Part shown: piece after piece, positions 45,334 through 55,900 of the stretch
Numbering within the stretch: position 1 is the first letter of the stretch
How the letters are laid out: each line of letters opens with the position of its first letter
From: Taudactylus pleione
Lineage: Eukaryota; Chordata; Amphibia; Anura; Myobatrachidae
Length of the DNA: 64,000 bases
Assembly: GCA_031769625.1 (NCBI GenBank)
Contig: JAUIMM010000519.1
Coordinates: 5,637,501-5,701,500, forward strand
Direction of reading: 5' to 3'
Notes under the pieces: generated by a model
Seen by the model: the letters and a program-made list of their open reading frames with translations, nothing else
Databases searched by the model: none
Told to the model about the DNA's origin: nothing
Translations under genes and position numbers: made by a program

Positions 45334-46455
45334 TTACCTAAAAAATCTGGCCACCACATCATCGCGTATGGCCCCCCCACATACTGACCTCCGACCAACC
45401 TTGGGGGGGCCATCCTCGGGTAAGGCATCCTCTGGCTGCATTGGGACTCCACTCCTTATGGCGAAGTTGTGAAATATCCCACACAGGACCACAATTTTCG
45501 ACACCATATCCGGCAAATACATGAGCTCGCCACCAGAGCGGTGGAGGCATCGGAATCGGCCTTTTAAAAGGCCGATACAGCGCTCCACCACTTGCCTGGT
45601 GGCTGTAAGTGCGGAATTAAACGCACTTTGTGGGCCTGGTGTGGGAGCCAAATAAGGAGTGAGCAGCCAGGACATGCAAGGATATCCACTGTCTCCTATG
45701 GAAAAGAACAGACAACATCAGGAACACTGTGTATCAAGCTTAACATTGTTATGTACTAAAGGTCTCCACTTACCCAGAAGCCACGCATCACCAGCTTGTA
45801 GGTTGGTTAATTTGTGCCATATCCCTGATTGCCGGATGACGAAGGAATCATGTGCACTTCCGGGTAATTTAGCATTCAGGGACAGGATCTGGAGGGAGGC
45901 ATCACATACCACCATTACATTCAGGGAGTGATAGTGTTTCCTGTTTCGAAATATGGCCTCCAGCCGTGCTGGAGGCTGAAGTGGCATGTGAGTACCATCC
46001 ACAACCCCTATGATGTGTGGGAAGGCAGCTATTTGGTAAAAATTGGCCTTGGCCACACTAAGGGCACCCATATCCAAAGGCATTTTAATAAAATGATGGA
46101 GGTGCTTGAAAAGTGCCTCCATCACTGCCCTCAGGATCCTGGAAAAGGAGGATTGGGAGATGCCCGCCACTATTCCCACCGTTGTTTGAAACGATCCTGA
46201 GGCACAGAAATGTAACACCGCCATAAATTGCGTAAGTGGTGGTATTGCTGTTGGACTGTCAATTTGCCGCTCAAGATCACTTTCTATTAATGAGAGAGTG
46301 TCTATGATGATTTTGGGAGGTAGACGGTAGCGTCTTAAAACCTCATCATCGGGCATTCCAAAAAGGGTGACACGTGTTCGAAATATCTGGGGCCTTGCAT
46401 GCCTATGATGCCTACGCCTGGGATGAGATTGAGGTTGGTTGGCTTCCGGGAGCAT
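45334..46455 (-). CDS. Harbinger DDE transposase (2 exons)
   Basis: This is the DDE_Tnp_4/HARBI1-type nuclease that excises and inserts the element. Exon 46455-45774 joins exon 45695-45334 in phase (CTGG|GTAAGT ... CCATAG|GA) to 347 residues, normal for the family. The catalytic aspartates lie in 'IIGVVDGTHMPLQPP' and 'LPGSAHDSFVI'; the glutamate is in 'VVERCIGLLKGRF'. The splice recreates the family motif WLLGDSGYP. Before the core come 'PPKIIIDTLSLIESDLER' and a helix-turn-helix-like 'VGIVAGISQSSFSRILRAV'. The start at 46455 (MLPEANQ) follows a splice acceptor at 46483, so a 5' untranslated exon is likely. The last codons contain AG|GTAAGT, so the C terminus could extend into another exon. 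No lesion is visible. Confidence 0.9.
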
Positions 46456-46482
46456 GGCCAGAACAATCCGCCCCAGATCTAC

Positions 46483-47584
46483 CTGAAATTCAAAGATTTC
46501 AAAGTAAGGCTTTTGAACCACCCCAAAACTATATTAAAACAACTTAGCTTGATGATACCATCCATTGCTGCTTACATGCCGGGATATTGTCATGATACGT
46601 CCAAACTGAAAATAAACACCAAAATTATTTGACACATTTCACTCTGTGCATTTTTGTTTATAAATTTTGTGCTAGACCAAAGTTAAAATATGCAAAACAC
46701 CCATTTTGCAAAACAGCAAAACGACATTTCACACAGTACATCAAAATGGGTCGAAATGTTGGCACAAAAAGCGAAAGAGAAACCACAAAAAAGTTAGAAT
46801 GATTATTAAGCAGTTAAAAATGCGCTAATTTGTTCGCTAATACAAGTCACAAGAGTAACTACAAAAAATGCGCTAATTTGTTCGCTAATACAAGTCACAA
46901 GAGTAACTACTAAAAATGCGCTAATTAGTTCGCTAATACAAGTCACAAGAGTAACTACTAAAAATGCGCTAATTAGTTCGCTAATACAAGTCACAAGAGT
47001 AACTACTAAAAATGCGCTAATTTGTTCGCTAATACAAGTCACAAGAGTAACTACTAAAAATGCACTAATTAGTTTGCAAATACAAGATAAAAAATGGACT
47101 TACCAAGAGCAAATATATAAGAGTCAAAATCAAAAGGTCTTTTGGTTCGAAAATAATCAAAATCTAAAATAGAAGAAATTATGGATCCAAAATTTACAAA
47201 AAATAAGAAACACAATGAAACAACAATTGAACAAAAGTTAGACTTCACAAAACTTACCAAATCAAGAAACGAGGTCCCAAAAATATAAACCAACAAAGAG
47301 AACGGAAAATAAAAACGCAAATCTAACCAACAAACGAATCTCCAACCGCCAACTCCTTTCTACGCAATCAATAAACTCCAGCCAAGATAACCTCCAACAA
47401 TCCAAAAACGCCACCTCGACTTGAGACACACCAAGCCATAAATAGTGTTTCGTTTCCCGCACAAATTAAGGAGGGATCATAGGGCCGCACAATCAATGAT
47501 GCGGCCGCAAAATAAGGACGCATGTATAAATACGTCACGAAAACACATTCAAATTCTGGTGTATTTCTTGTTTGGACCTCAGAC
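46483..47584. promoter_or_regulatory. Divergent intergenic region of Harbinger with 48-bp array
   Basis: This 1.1 kb separates the transposase (-) and gene B (+) coding starts. At 46815-47085 a 48-bp unit ('aatgcgctaatttgttcgct' plus 'aatacaagtcacaagagtaactac') repeats about 5.7 times. Near gene B a TATAAATA box (47525-47532) overlaps TACGTCAC, a CRE-like half site, 53 bp before the ATG. The array would serve well as a shared binding platform, but that role is an inference. Confidence 0.6.
47525..47532 (+). promoter_or_regulatory. TATA box of Harbinger gene B
   Basis: TATAAATA placed 53 bp upstream of the first ATG, at a spacing that allows a short leader. Confidence 0.55.
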
Positions 47585-48869
47585 ATGGCGACAGACCAGA
47601 GAAACAATGCCCAAGAGTCAGGCGGTAAGTCTTTCATGCATTTTGTATCAATGCTTAATTTGAAACATAAGATTAGGCAAGTTGTGATTTTGTGAATTCT
47701 GAAAATTTACACAAATAGGTGAGGAGGATGACATGGAAGAGGCTGCTGGGCCCAGTATTCCGGCCAAAGCGGCCAAAAAAAAAAGGCAGCCACATTTCAC
47801 AAGAAAGGAGATGGAGGTTTTGATCCAGAAGTGTGTGGACATCCTGCCACAGGCAGACAGGAATATGAGTCTAAGCCAGAAGTGGAGAATGTGGGAAGAG
47901 GTAGCCGTTGCTGTCAATAGGGTGGGTGACTATGTCCGTCTAGCCCGGGATGTCAAACGGCGGTAAGTAAACCCTTGCCCCCCCTAAAAACAAACCCCAT
48001 TTTAAACCAAAGGATAATGGCTTCCATTTTTCACCACAGATGGGGCGACTTCAAATATCGCCTAAAGCAAAAACTCGCGGACAGGGCTAGGCATGCAAGG
48101 GGGACAGGTGGGGGTCCCACCCCTGTGTCATTGGAGTTGACGGATTTAGAAGAGCTGGCACGGGTGTGTGCAGCCTGTGGAGGTGTTTGGCGTGTCCAAC
48201 ATGGATACGGACATGCCAGACTTTGCGGCTCCTCATGTTGTCCCAGGTAAATCTTTGGATGTCATCAACTCTGAAATGTTATTGTGCCAATATGTAGATT
48301 GTAATGTGAGGCTTTTCTCTTTTTTCCTAACAGAGACACAGGCGGATGAATCTGCTCCAGAGGGGAGCCTTGGCCGCAGAATTTCTGCTGGCTCTGCAGG
48401 GGAGGAACCAGTACATCCGGCTGAGGACCCTGCAGAAGCCAGTCCAGGGCAATCCCCCTCGCAGGCAGTGGCCCTCCTCACAGAACTCAATTTCAAATCG
48501 GATTCCCATACGGAGATTCTGCAGAGGATGGACGCCAGTCTGCTACGGGTGGCTGAGGCCCTAGAGCAAAATGCTGCGGCCAATGTGACCATTGGTCAGG
48601 CCCTGGCGGAAAATACCAGGGCCAACATCCGCATCGCCAATGCCCTGGAGCAGCTCGTTCGCCAGCACATGGTGGAGCCGACCTCCCTTCCTACCGGAAC
48701 ATCAGGATCCTCCACCTCTGGCACAACATCAGCCAATCCTCCAAATGTGCCTAGCCCTGTGCCTAGTCCAGAGGCCACAACATCTGCCTCTGGACAGGCC
48801 AGCCCGATGACATCCCGGACCCGGTCTGGCGCCCTCCCTCCCCCATCCGAACGGGTGAAAAAACGGTGA
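47585..48869 (+). CDS. Harbinger Myb/SANT-like protein B (4 exons, one frameshift)
   Basis: This is a second DNA-binding protein, unrelated in detail to protein A. Exons 47585-47624, 47719-47962, 48040-48246 and 48334-48869 have good GT-AG borders. Residues 34-38 are basic (KKKRQ, possible nuclear signal). Residues 40-110 are a Myb/SANT domain: 'FTRKEMEVLIQKCVDIL', 'WRMWEEVAVAVNRVG' and 'ARDVKRRWGDFKYRLKQK', the more typical Harbinger wording. The C-terminal half includes a long helical segment ('MDASLLRVAEALEQNAA', 'ALAENTRANIRIANALEQL') likely to form a coiled coil, then a Ser/Thr/Pro-rich tail. Summed exon length is one base more than a multiple of three: the frame changes within 48150-48175, where the reading passes from 'LEELARV' to 'PVEVFGVSNMDTDMPDF'. 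This is either a recent 1-nt insertion or a sequencing error. AATAAA at 49082-49087. Confidence 0.78.
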
Positions 48870-49081
48870 CAGCAATGGTGACTTTTCCCACAATCCTTCT
48901 GTGCTTGGCTCATATTCCTTTCTGGTCAAAACTTCCCTCTCCTTTCTTGTGAAATGTTTTTATTTTTTTGTTGTATGTTTATGTCAACAGTTATGTTGGG
49001 CCAATTTGTTTGATTTTGGAACATATCTTTGGGCAAAAAAGATGTCCCCAAAATTTTTAAATTTTGTTTTTTTGTTTGAGC

Positions 49082-49087
49082 AATAAA
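49082..49087 (+). terminator. Poly(A) signal of Harbinger gene B
   Basis: AATAAA about 210 bp after the stop, the third of three signals, one per transcription unit. Confidence 0.5.
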
Positions 49088-50146
49088 TTGGAAAATAAAA
49101 AATGACATTGGATTGTGAAATTATTGTACAAATGGGTTACATTTAATCCTGGGCCAAAGGCAAAAACTCGCCCAAAAAAAAAAAAAAAAAAAAAAAAGGG
49201 CTCTTTAAGGAATGTTTAAAAATTCATATAACTAGGCAAATTCAAGAGGCACAAATAAAATGGTGCGAAACTGAAAACATGATGACATTATTGTTACAAT
49301 AGGCCCTAACCACCAAATTGCGGGCAAAATAAACCCCCACAAATGTACGCAAATTGATTGTGTCATCCTGACATTAGCAGCTCTGAGTTCCACCTGCGTA
49401 CGGTTTTGTGCTATCCCAAAAAACTGATTTCAAAACACATACCAAGCCGGTTCTCAATCCAACACTAATTGCTATTCTGCCCTCCCGCGATTAATCGCAA
49501 CAACATCGTGGAGTCCCGGGACGGAGGAGAAGGCCATCGCCAATGTGGTCGAGTAATCCAGACCCTAAGCTGTGCGAGCATTTGGAAGGGAAAGAGGATC
49601 ATCCAGTGACGTAGGAGTCGGTCCGTACACATTTTACGCTAGCATCTGCTAATGTATGTACGCCCCAAAAACGCCTCGCCACGCCTGCGTTTTTCCATCT
49701 CCACCCTCGTCAACACCCTAAAACGCCCTGTTCTGTCAATCACATTTGACATGTCACTTCCTGTACGCTATTTTAGGAACGAGTCCAAAAAAACTCGCAA
49801 TCTGCCGTACGCACATGCGCAGTGTTACACCGACGCATGCGCGGTTAGTCAACATCGGAACGCAACGAGCGTACTGCTGTTAACGAGCGGCTCTGAATGA
49901 GGGCCAATGTCCCAATATTTACGCACCTGACTGTATATATTTTTTATTTTCATTTCTATTTTGTTTTCTTATTTTTGACCGGTCATAACAAATTTATCAT
50001 AGTAAAATAATTTTTTATATTACAATTTTTTGTTTGTATGGTGTTCTGCTCATATCATCTCTTTTGGAATCTCTATTCTTCATATTCTACATATCATTTA
50101 TAGCATTTCATAGCACAGGTATTGAGCTCATTTTGGACAGTGGTGA

Positions 50147-50640
50147 GTCTCATAATCCTGTTCGGAACTCTCCACCAGCTCTTATTCAAACTCACTGCCC
50201 CTCTAAATTCCCATTACTCCTTTCCTCAGTCCCTCTCTCCTAGTTCTGTCAACCCAGTACATCCTTTCAGCTGGGACTCTCAGTATTGCAGTTGGATATA
50301 ATGCGCTCCTTAGTATCTCTCCCAGATTCCCTACCCTCCTCCTATTCAAGAGACTTGATTTCCCATTTCTGATGTTTGCATAGTGGCCAATTCCTATATG
50401 CTCTGGGTGTCCCAACCCTACCTCCTCCTGCTGTTACATACAGTCTGCTCTACACGATTATATATATTTCCCCCTATATCTCTTTAGATCCCGTCATACT
50501 CATATGGGCTCTGTTCTCCCTTGTGGCTCTCGTTCTGGTGGTATCTCCCTTTTGACCAGAGGAGCCAAGTCTACTCAACAAAGGGGTCATCCATCCCCAG
50601 AGCAACCTGGATAAATATGGCCCTGCTCTCCCTTTACAGA
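50147..50640 (+). other. Probable 5' region of the L1-like LINE
   Basis: Pyrimidine-rich sequence between the right duplication of the nest and the first recognisable ORF1 codons. No motif seen. Confidence 0.35.
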
Positions 50641-51290
50641 ATTTAAGGACTCTGTTGAAACGAAGCTTGAAAAAGTAGTTGCCTCCATTAAATCTGATAT
50701 CTCTACTTTAGCAACCTCCTAGCTAGAGTCTCACCAAGATACTAACCAGAAAGCTATGAGCGTCACTGGCACAGATTTGGACCATATCATCAGTGAGCTC
50801 TCAGACTTCTGCACCAAGCATGAAGCCTTAGAAGATTGGGAGCACAAAAATCAAATCCGCTTCTGTAACAACCCAGAATCCGGTACCCCAGAGGCCTTGG
50901 TATCCTACCTCCACAACCTCTATTCCTTCTTGATCCCTGACCTTGGTCCCTGGAAGCTTCCATTGGAACGGGCACATTCCACTCTTCGACCTAAACTCAG
51001 AGATTACAAGCCCCCATGTAATGTTGTGATGTGATTTCTTAGCTACAAGGATAAAGAACTCTTCCTTGCCCCCACTCTGGGTAAGTCCTACATTCTTTAT
51101 GAAGCTATCAAGCTTCAATTCTACCAAGATCTTGCTCCCCTGACAATTGCTAAATGGAGAGAATTTCTGGATTTAACCAGGGTCCTATGCGATAAAGGAA
51201 TCTGGTATCGCGGGAACTTCAACTTCAAACTCATCGTTGACCTTAATGGTAAAACTGTATTCATCCAAGACCTCCTAGAATGAAAGGACT
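50641..51290 (+). pseudogene. L1-like ORF1 (RNA-binding/chaperone protein), broken
   Basis: ORF1p coats the LINE RNA and acts as a nucleic-acid chaperone. Recognisable parts: 'KLEKVVASIKSDISTLA' (coiled coil), 'HEALEDWEHKNQIRFCNNPE' (start of the RNA-recognition domain), 'LPLERAHSTLRPKLRDYKPP', then 'FLSYKDKELFLAP' and 'GIWYRGNFNFKLIVDLNGK' in the C-terminal domain. In-frame stops occur near 50720 and 51032 and the protein ends at about 51283, so no product is made. The order and spacing match L1-type ORF1p. Confidence 0.8.
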
Positions 51291-52074
51291 TGCTAACTCA
51301 TTTAGAAGAATCCAGCCCTTCTCCTGGAGGAGATGTCACCTTGCCGTGTGTGTCAATCCCCCTTATTGTAACGTTATGGTTCTGTTTCCCTTCCATGGTT
51401 TCCTGTTTGGGTAATGTTCTTTAGTCCTGGACTTTAACTGATAATCCTCCCAGTGACTTTTGAGTGTACTATTTTGGTTCAAAGATTTGCTGCTAAATTA
51501 TATGTACAAATGTCCCACCAAAAATTACTTCTCATAGGTTGGTAACTTTAGGATGTTTATTTTAGGCTCAGCTTCATATATTTTTTGCTCATTTGTCCAT
51601 AATATAGTTATTTCCCCCTATTTAAATGTTATCATTAATTTTCATTGTATTATCACTCAATGTGGGTGCTGTGGGGGATCCTAGCGCAAATTACCTTTCA
51701 CGTTCTGTCGCCTCTATGAACCGCCCACAGCATTTGTGGCCTCCTATGCTGCTCATTTCAGACCATCCCCCTTGGTTCCCACATTTTTTATGAGTCTCAC
51801 TATTTCTTACTGTGGGATTTTTTTTTCTGCATGTTGCCCCTCCAGTTGCTGTTACTGTGTCTGCCTTATTTCCCCTCTCTCGTCCCCTTTTTCTCCACCT
51901 ACCCCACCCCCATCTTTTAGGTCTTGACTACCCCTTTTTGGATCACTCCCTATTGCTACCCCATTCTTGAGCCCCCCTCTCCTCTCTTTTCCTCTTCCTA
52001 TTTTTCCCCCCTCACCCATGGGGACGTACTTGCTCCCTTTTGTATCTCCTTTTCATTCTAATCATTCAGATTAA
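51291..52074 (+). other. Inter-ORF region of the L1-like LINE
   Basis: T/C-rich sequence with no protein similarity. It is longer than usual for an L1 spacer, and may contain unrecognised insertions. Confidence 0.35.
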
Positions 52075-52597
52075 GGGGTCTATTTACTAAGCAGTGTTAT
52101 GCTGGCCATATACCTACACGACTAGCATAAGTTCAGATTCATCATACGATTTCCCTACGGCTCTCCGGAGCTCCCTGGCAGTCCCGGCAGCATATTTGTT
52201 GTTTTTCTTAGCACACGATCTGTCGGAAGATCGATTCTGTGTCTCACAGGCTCATAAGGCTCAAGTCATTGAAATTACTTGAATTTACACATGATGGATC
52301 GCATGAACAAAATAAACGGCACGATCTGCACACGATACGATGGACAAGATTTGCTGCACATCTGATCATAAGATCCGATTATAGGAGCTGCCGAAGCGCG
52401 CATCAGATCATATCTTACTAAAATAATACACGATTTTCACAAGATCCATCTTATGACTCATCGAAAATCATGCAATCGGCCCGAAATCGTGCAGGTGTAT
52501 GGGCAGCTTTAGGAGACAGAGTGAAAAGTGATAAGATAGTGATAAGGTGCCAGCCACTCAGCTCCCAACTGTCATCACTGCTTTTTAAATAGACCCC
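52075..52597. mobile_element. Hairpin MITE with a second MITE inside
   Basis: The outer ends GGGGTCTATTTACTAAGCAG and (inward) GGGGTCTATTTAAAAAGCAG are inverted repeats, the same type as 17313-17486. The inner element (about 52097-52511) has ends GCTGGCCATATACCTACACGA and, inward from the right, GCTGCCCATACACCTGCACGA. Confidence 0.75.
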
Positions 52598-52924
52598 TCA
52601 TTCTCTTCTCACCCCTCGTTGTTGACATTAAATGCACTTTTACAGTATCTCTACACTTTTTTTTCTTTCTACCCAACATGATATTGGCTGCTCAGCCTTC
52701 AGCTCTTTAGGCCTGTGTATCCTAATCTATTAGTGCTTCCCCACCATTTTTTGACCCTTTTTGTTTTTTTCTTCACAGTATTGGATACACACTCAGTCAT
52801 CTCTTACAGTAATTCTATCATTTTTCTTTTCTCTTCCCCAGACCATTCCTATTACTAACTTATTCTCCCTTTTTTTTCTCATCCTCCCTTCCCCCTCCCT
52901 ACTCCTACTCTCCCTGTCTTCACC
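52598..52924 (+). other. Unassigned T/C-rich sequence before ORF2
   Basis: Pyrimidine-rich; nothing recognised. Confidence 0.3.
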
Positions 52925-55900
52925 CCGCTCCTTAATGGAATGCCTATCGTTATTGCCTCTATGAATGTTCGGGGCCTTAACGCCCCAAAGAAACTTTTGC
53001 ATTTATTCCGTACGCTCCAGAGTTTGCGGGCGGACACAGTTCTGCTACAAGAAACTCATTTCCGTGATCCTCCTGATCACCCCTTTCTGCACTCCAGATG
53101 CTTCTCTACTGTGATATATTCTTCCAGCAAAACCAAGCATAATGAAGTTGCCATCCTAATTAACAATCGTATGCCCTTTACCCAGCGCCCTGTTCACAGT
53201 GACTCGGGTGGTCGCTATATTATTTTGACTAGCAGGCTGGGCCTCCTAGATATCACTATTAGTAATGTCTATGCCTCTAACGTAGGTCAGGAAGGTTATT
53301 CTTTTAAAAAAATTTTTAGTACACTTCACAAGCACTGCAAAGGTTATCTTGTCCTAGGTGGGGATTTTAACTTTGTTCTGAATCTGGCTTTGCTCAAATC
53401 TGCCTTCCAGGCTCATCCAGGGGTATGTCCTTTTTCTAGATCCCTCGCCAAACATGTCACAGAAGTTAACCTTTTTGATACATAGCGCACCTTCAACCCC
53501 TCTTCCAGAGACTTTATCTTCTACTCTCCCCCTCACCGTTCATACTCCAGTATCGATCTCCTCTTTTGTGGCTCATCCGCCTCCAAGTATCTAACTGATT
53601 CAGAGTTGGTCCCAAACAGTTGGTCTGACTCTATTGTCATCTCTACTTTTGATCCGCTTGGACACCCCAACCTCTAGGCCTTCCTGACACCTTAATGAGA
53701 CCCTCTTGAAAAATCTCAATTTAATTTGAAGATCACTGAGGTCCTGAAGGATTATTTTTCCTTAACGTTCCAAAGTCCGGCTGCTCTCCCCTTGTCTGTG
53801 AGGTCATAAATATGTTCTTCGGGGTCATGTTATTAGTTACACATTGCACAGGAACAAAGACCAGAAACAACTCTTGTGGTCTCTCATGGAGCAGGTTTAT
53901 CAGTTGGAATCCCTCCATAAATGTACCCCCACTGATGCAATCTACAAACAATGTACCTCAGCAAAATCAGCCTCTTCGCTGGCTTAACCAATGGTTCTAT
54001 GAGAAAAGAAATAAGGTAGATTCCCTTCTCGCCAACCATCTTGAAAGCCCACAAATCCATCTCAGACATATTTGCGCGTAAAGACCCCACTGGTTCTATT
54101 CACTACAAGTCCACTGAAATTAATCTTTAAGGACTACTATTATCAACTTTATAATGCTCGAGATCACCAGACTACCCCTGCCTCCTCTGCTACTGACTAT
54201 GTGTGTTTCTGTGCCCTCCCCCGAATTGACTCTGCCACCTCCACTGCACCCAATACCGAAGAGTAAATCTGTAAATCCCAGAAAACCCTCCAAATCTCCA
54301 GGCCCTGATGGCCTTCCCTTTTCCTACTACAAAACCATTTCATGAGCACTTTTGATCAAATTATTGATGGTAGCTTCTTTCACCCAGACACCATCAGAGC
54401 AAAAATTATAGTAATCCCGAAGCCTGGTAAAGATGCCCAACTGGTCACCAATTATCGACCAATTTCCCTTCTAAATACCGACCTTAAGCTTTTCACTAAA
54501 GTCCTCATGAACAGGCTAAATCCCGTCCACATCCACCTGGATCAGGTAGGATTTGTGCCAACTCAACAAGCCCTTGATAACACCAGGTGGACTTAGTTCA
54601 CCATGCAAATATGCTCAAACTCTCCTCCCTCCTATTAGCCTTAGATTTGAAAAGGCCTTAAATAGGGTATCATGGCCTTTTATGATCAATACCCTCCTTA
54701 CAGTAGCTTTGAGGTTGAGTGTAAATTATTCAGGCCATTAAAGCCCTCTACTATAATCCCTCCACTTCAGTTCTCACAGGGGGCTTTCTTTCTAACTCCT
54801 TCAGTGTCTTGAATGGAACTAGACAAGGGTGCCCACTCTCCCCACTTATTTTGCCATAGTTATTAAACTCCTTGCCTGTCAGATCAGACACAATCCAGAC
54901 ACATCTGGCATTTCCATTGGTGGCTCCCATAGAATATCTTGAAATCCAGCTCACCAAATCCTATGTTAGCTGGCATAAGGCCAATTACCCCCTCTTCCAG
55001 GCCATTGAACATGATATCTCTTGCTGGCAAAATTACTTTATATCCTGGGTAGGTCATAAAACTGATAAAAATGAACATCTTTCCTAAATTACTATACCTA
55101 TTCCAAACTCTCTTTGTTGTGGTCTCTCCTCGAGACCTCACTTCCCTTCAATCCTTTTGTTACAAATTTATTTTGAATAACAAGTCTCCCCGCCATAGTA
55201 GGGCTGTCCTATTCAAGGGGATGCAGTCAGAATACCAGTGGGCGCTATCCCGTCTGACAATATCCCAACACTGACATTCTGACATGGGACTAAAGATAGG
55301 TGTCGAAATCCCAACGCCTATCATTAGCCCCACTATGGAACCCCGACACCGGTTGTCTTAGCGTCTAGCCACGTGGGGGGTTAGGTTTAGGGACCCCCAG
55401 AGGGACTTAGGGTTAGGCACCCCCCGGGAGGGTTAGGGACGGGGGGGTTAGGGTTAGGCACCCCCCCGGGAGGGTTAGGTTTAGGGTGCGGGGAGGGGGG
55501 GGTTAGGTTTAGGCACTAACGAGGGGAGGTTAGGGTTAGGCTCTAGGGGGAGGTTAGGGTTATGCACCCCTAAGGGAGGGTTAGGGTTAAGCAGCCACTG
55601 GCATTACATACCAATTCCCTTTTCAAGAGGTCTATAGTTTGAGATCTTGGCCTCCTGTCGATTGTCAGATATTACCAGGCCTACAGACTTAGCCAGTTGG
55701 TGGCCTGGCACTCCCCAAATGGTACTAAGTGATAGGTCAACTTGGATAGTGATATAGGTGGGATGGCATCTGTTTCTGATCTCCCCTTGCTCTATCGAAA
55801 GCAGACCCATCTCAGCCCTATCGGTTCCTTTAGTTGCCATCACGCTCTCCATTTGGGATTCCGTCACCATCAACTTCTCTCTATTTACCTAACCATCAAA

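Larger units (their letters stand above)
42529..49905. mobile_element. Harbinger transposon, 7,377 bp, three genes, TSD AAT
   Basis: The ends are GGCCCTCATTCAGACCCACT and, inward from the right, GGCCCTCATTCAGAGCCGCT. The flanking trinucleotide AAT (42526-42528, 49906-49908) is a true 3-bp duplication, because removing the element restores the Tc1 inverted repeat exactly. Gene order: Myb-like gene A (+, 43182-44509), DDE transposase (-, 45334-46455), Myb-like gene B (+, 47585-48869). Gene A and the transposase converge; the transposase and gene B diverge. Typical Harbingers are about half to two thirds this length with one Myb-like gene. Confidence 0.93.
41032..49933 (+). mobile_element. Tc1-type transposon, 1,522 bp without insert
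   Basis: The outermost bases CAGTCAGGTGCATAAATATT and their complement at 49914-49933 are flanked by TA (41030-41031, 49934-49935), the Tc1/mariner target. The inverted repeats are about 95 bp (41032-41128; 42440-42528 plus 49909-49933). The right repeat is interrupted 25 bp from its end by the Harbinger element. Confidence 0.95.
40104..50133. mobile_element. Foldback/retroposed element, split by Tc1 and Harbinger
   Basis: The 13-mer TGGACAGTGGTGA occurs at 40091-40103 and at 50134-50146. The sequence just inside contains an inverted repeat of about 140 bp: 40300-40440 is the reverse complement of about 49992-50132 with few changes. Subtracting the Tc1 insertion leaves an element of about 1.1 kb (40104-41031 plus 49936-50133). 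A 13-bp TSD suggests target-primed retroposition, while the inverted repeat suggests a foldback; the class is open. Confidence 0.6.

Noticed and set aside
46806..47042. Repeated open frame (16-residue period) on the - strand
   Set aside because: A by-product of the 48-bp array upstream of the transposase.
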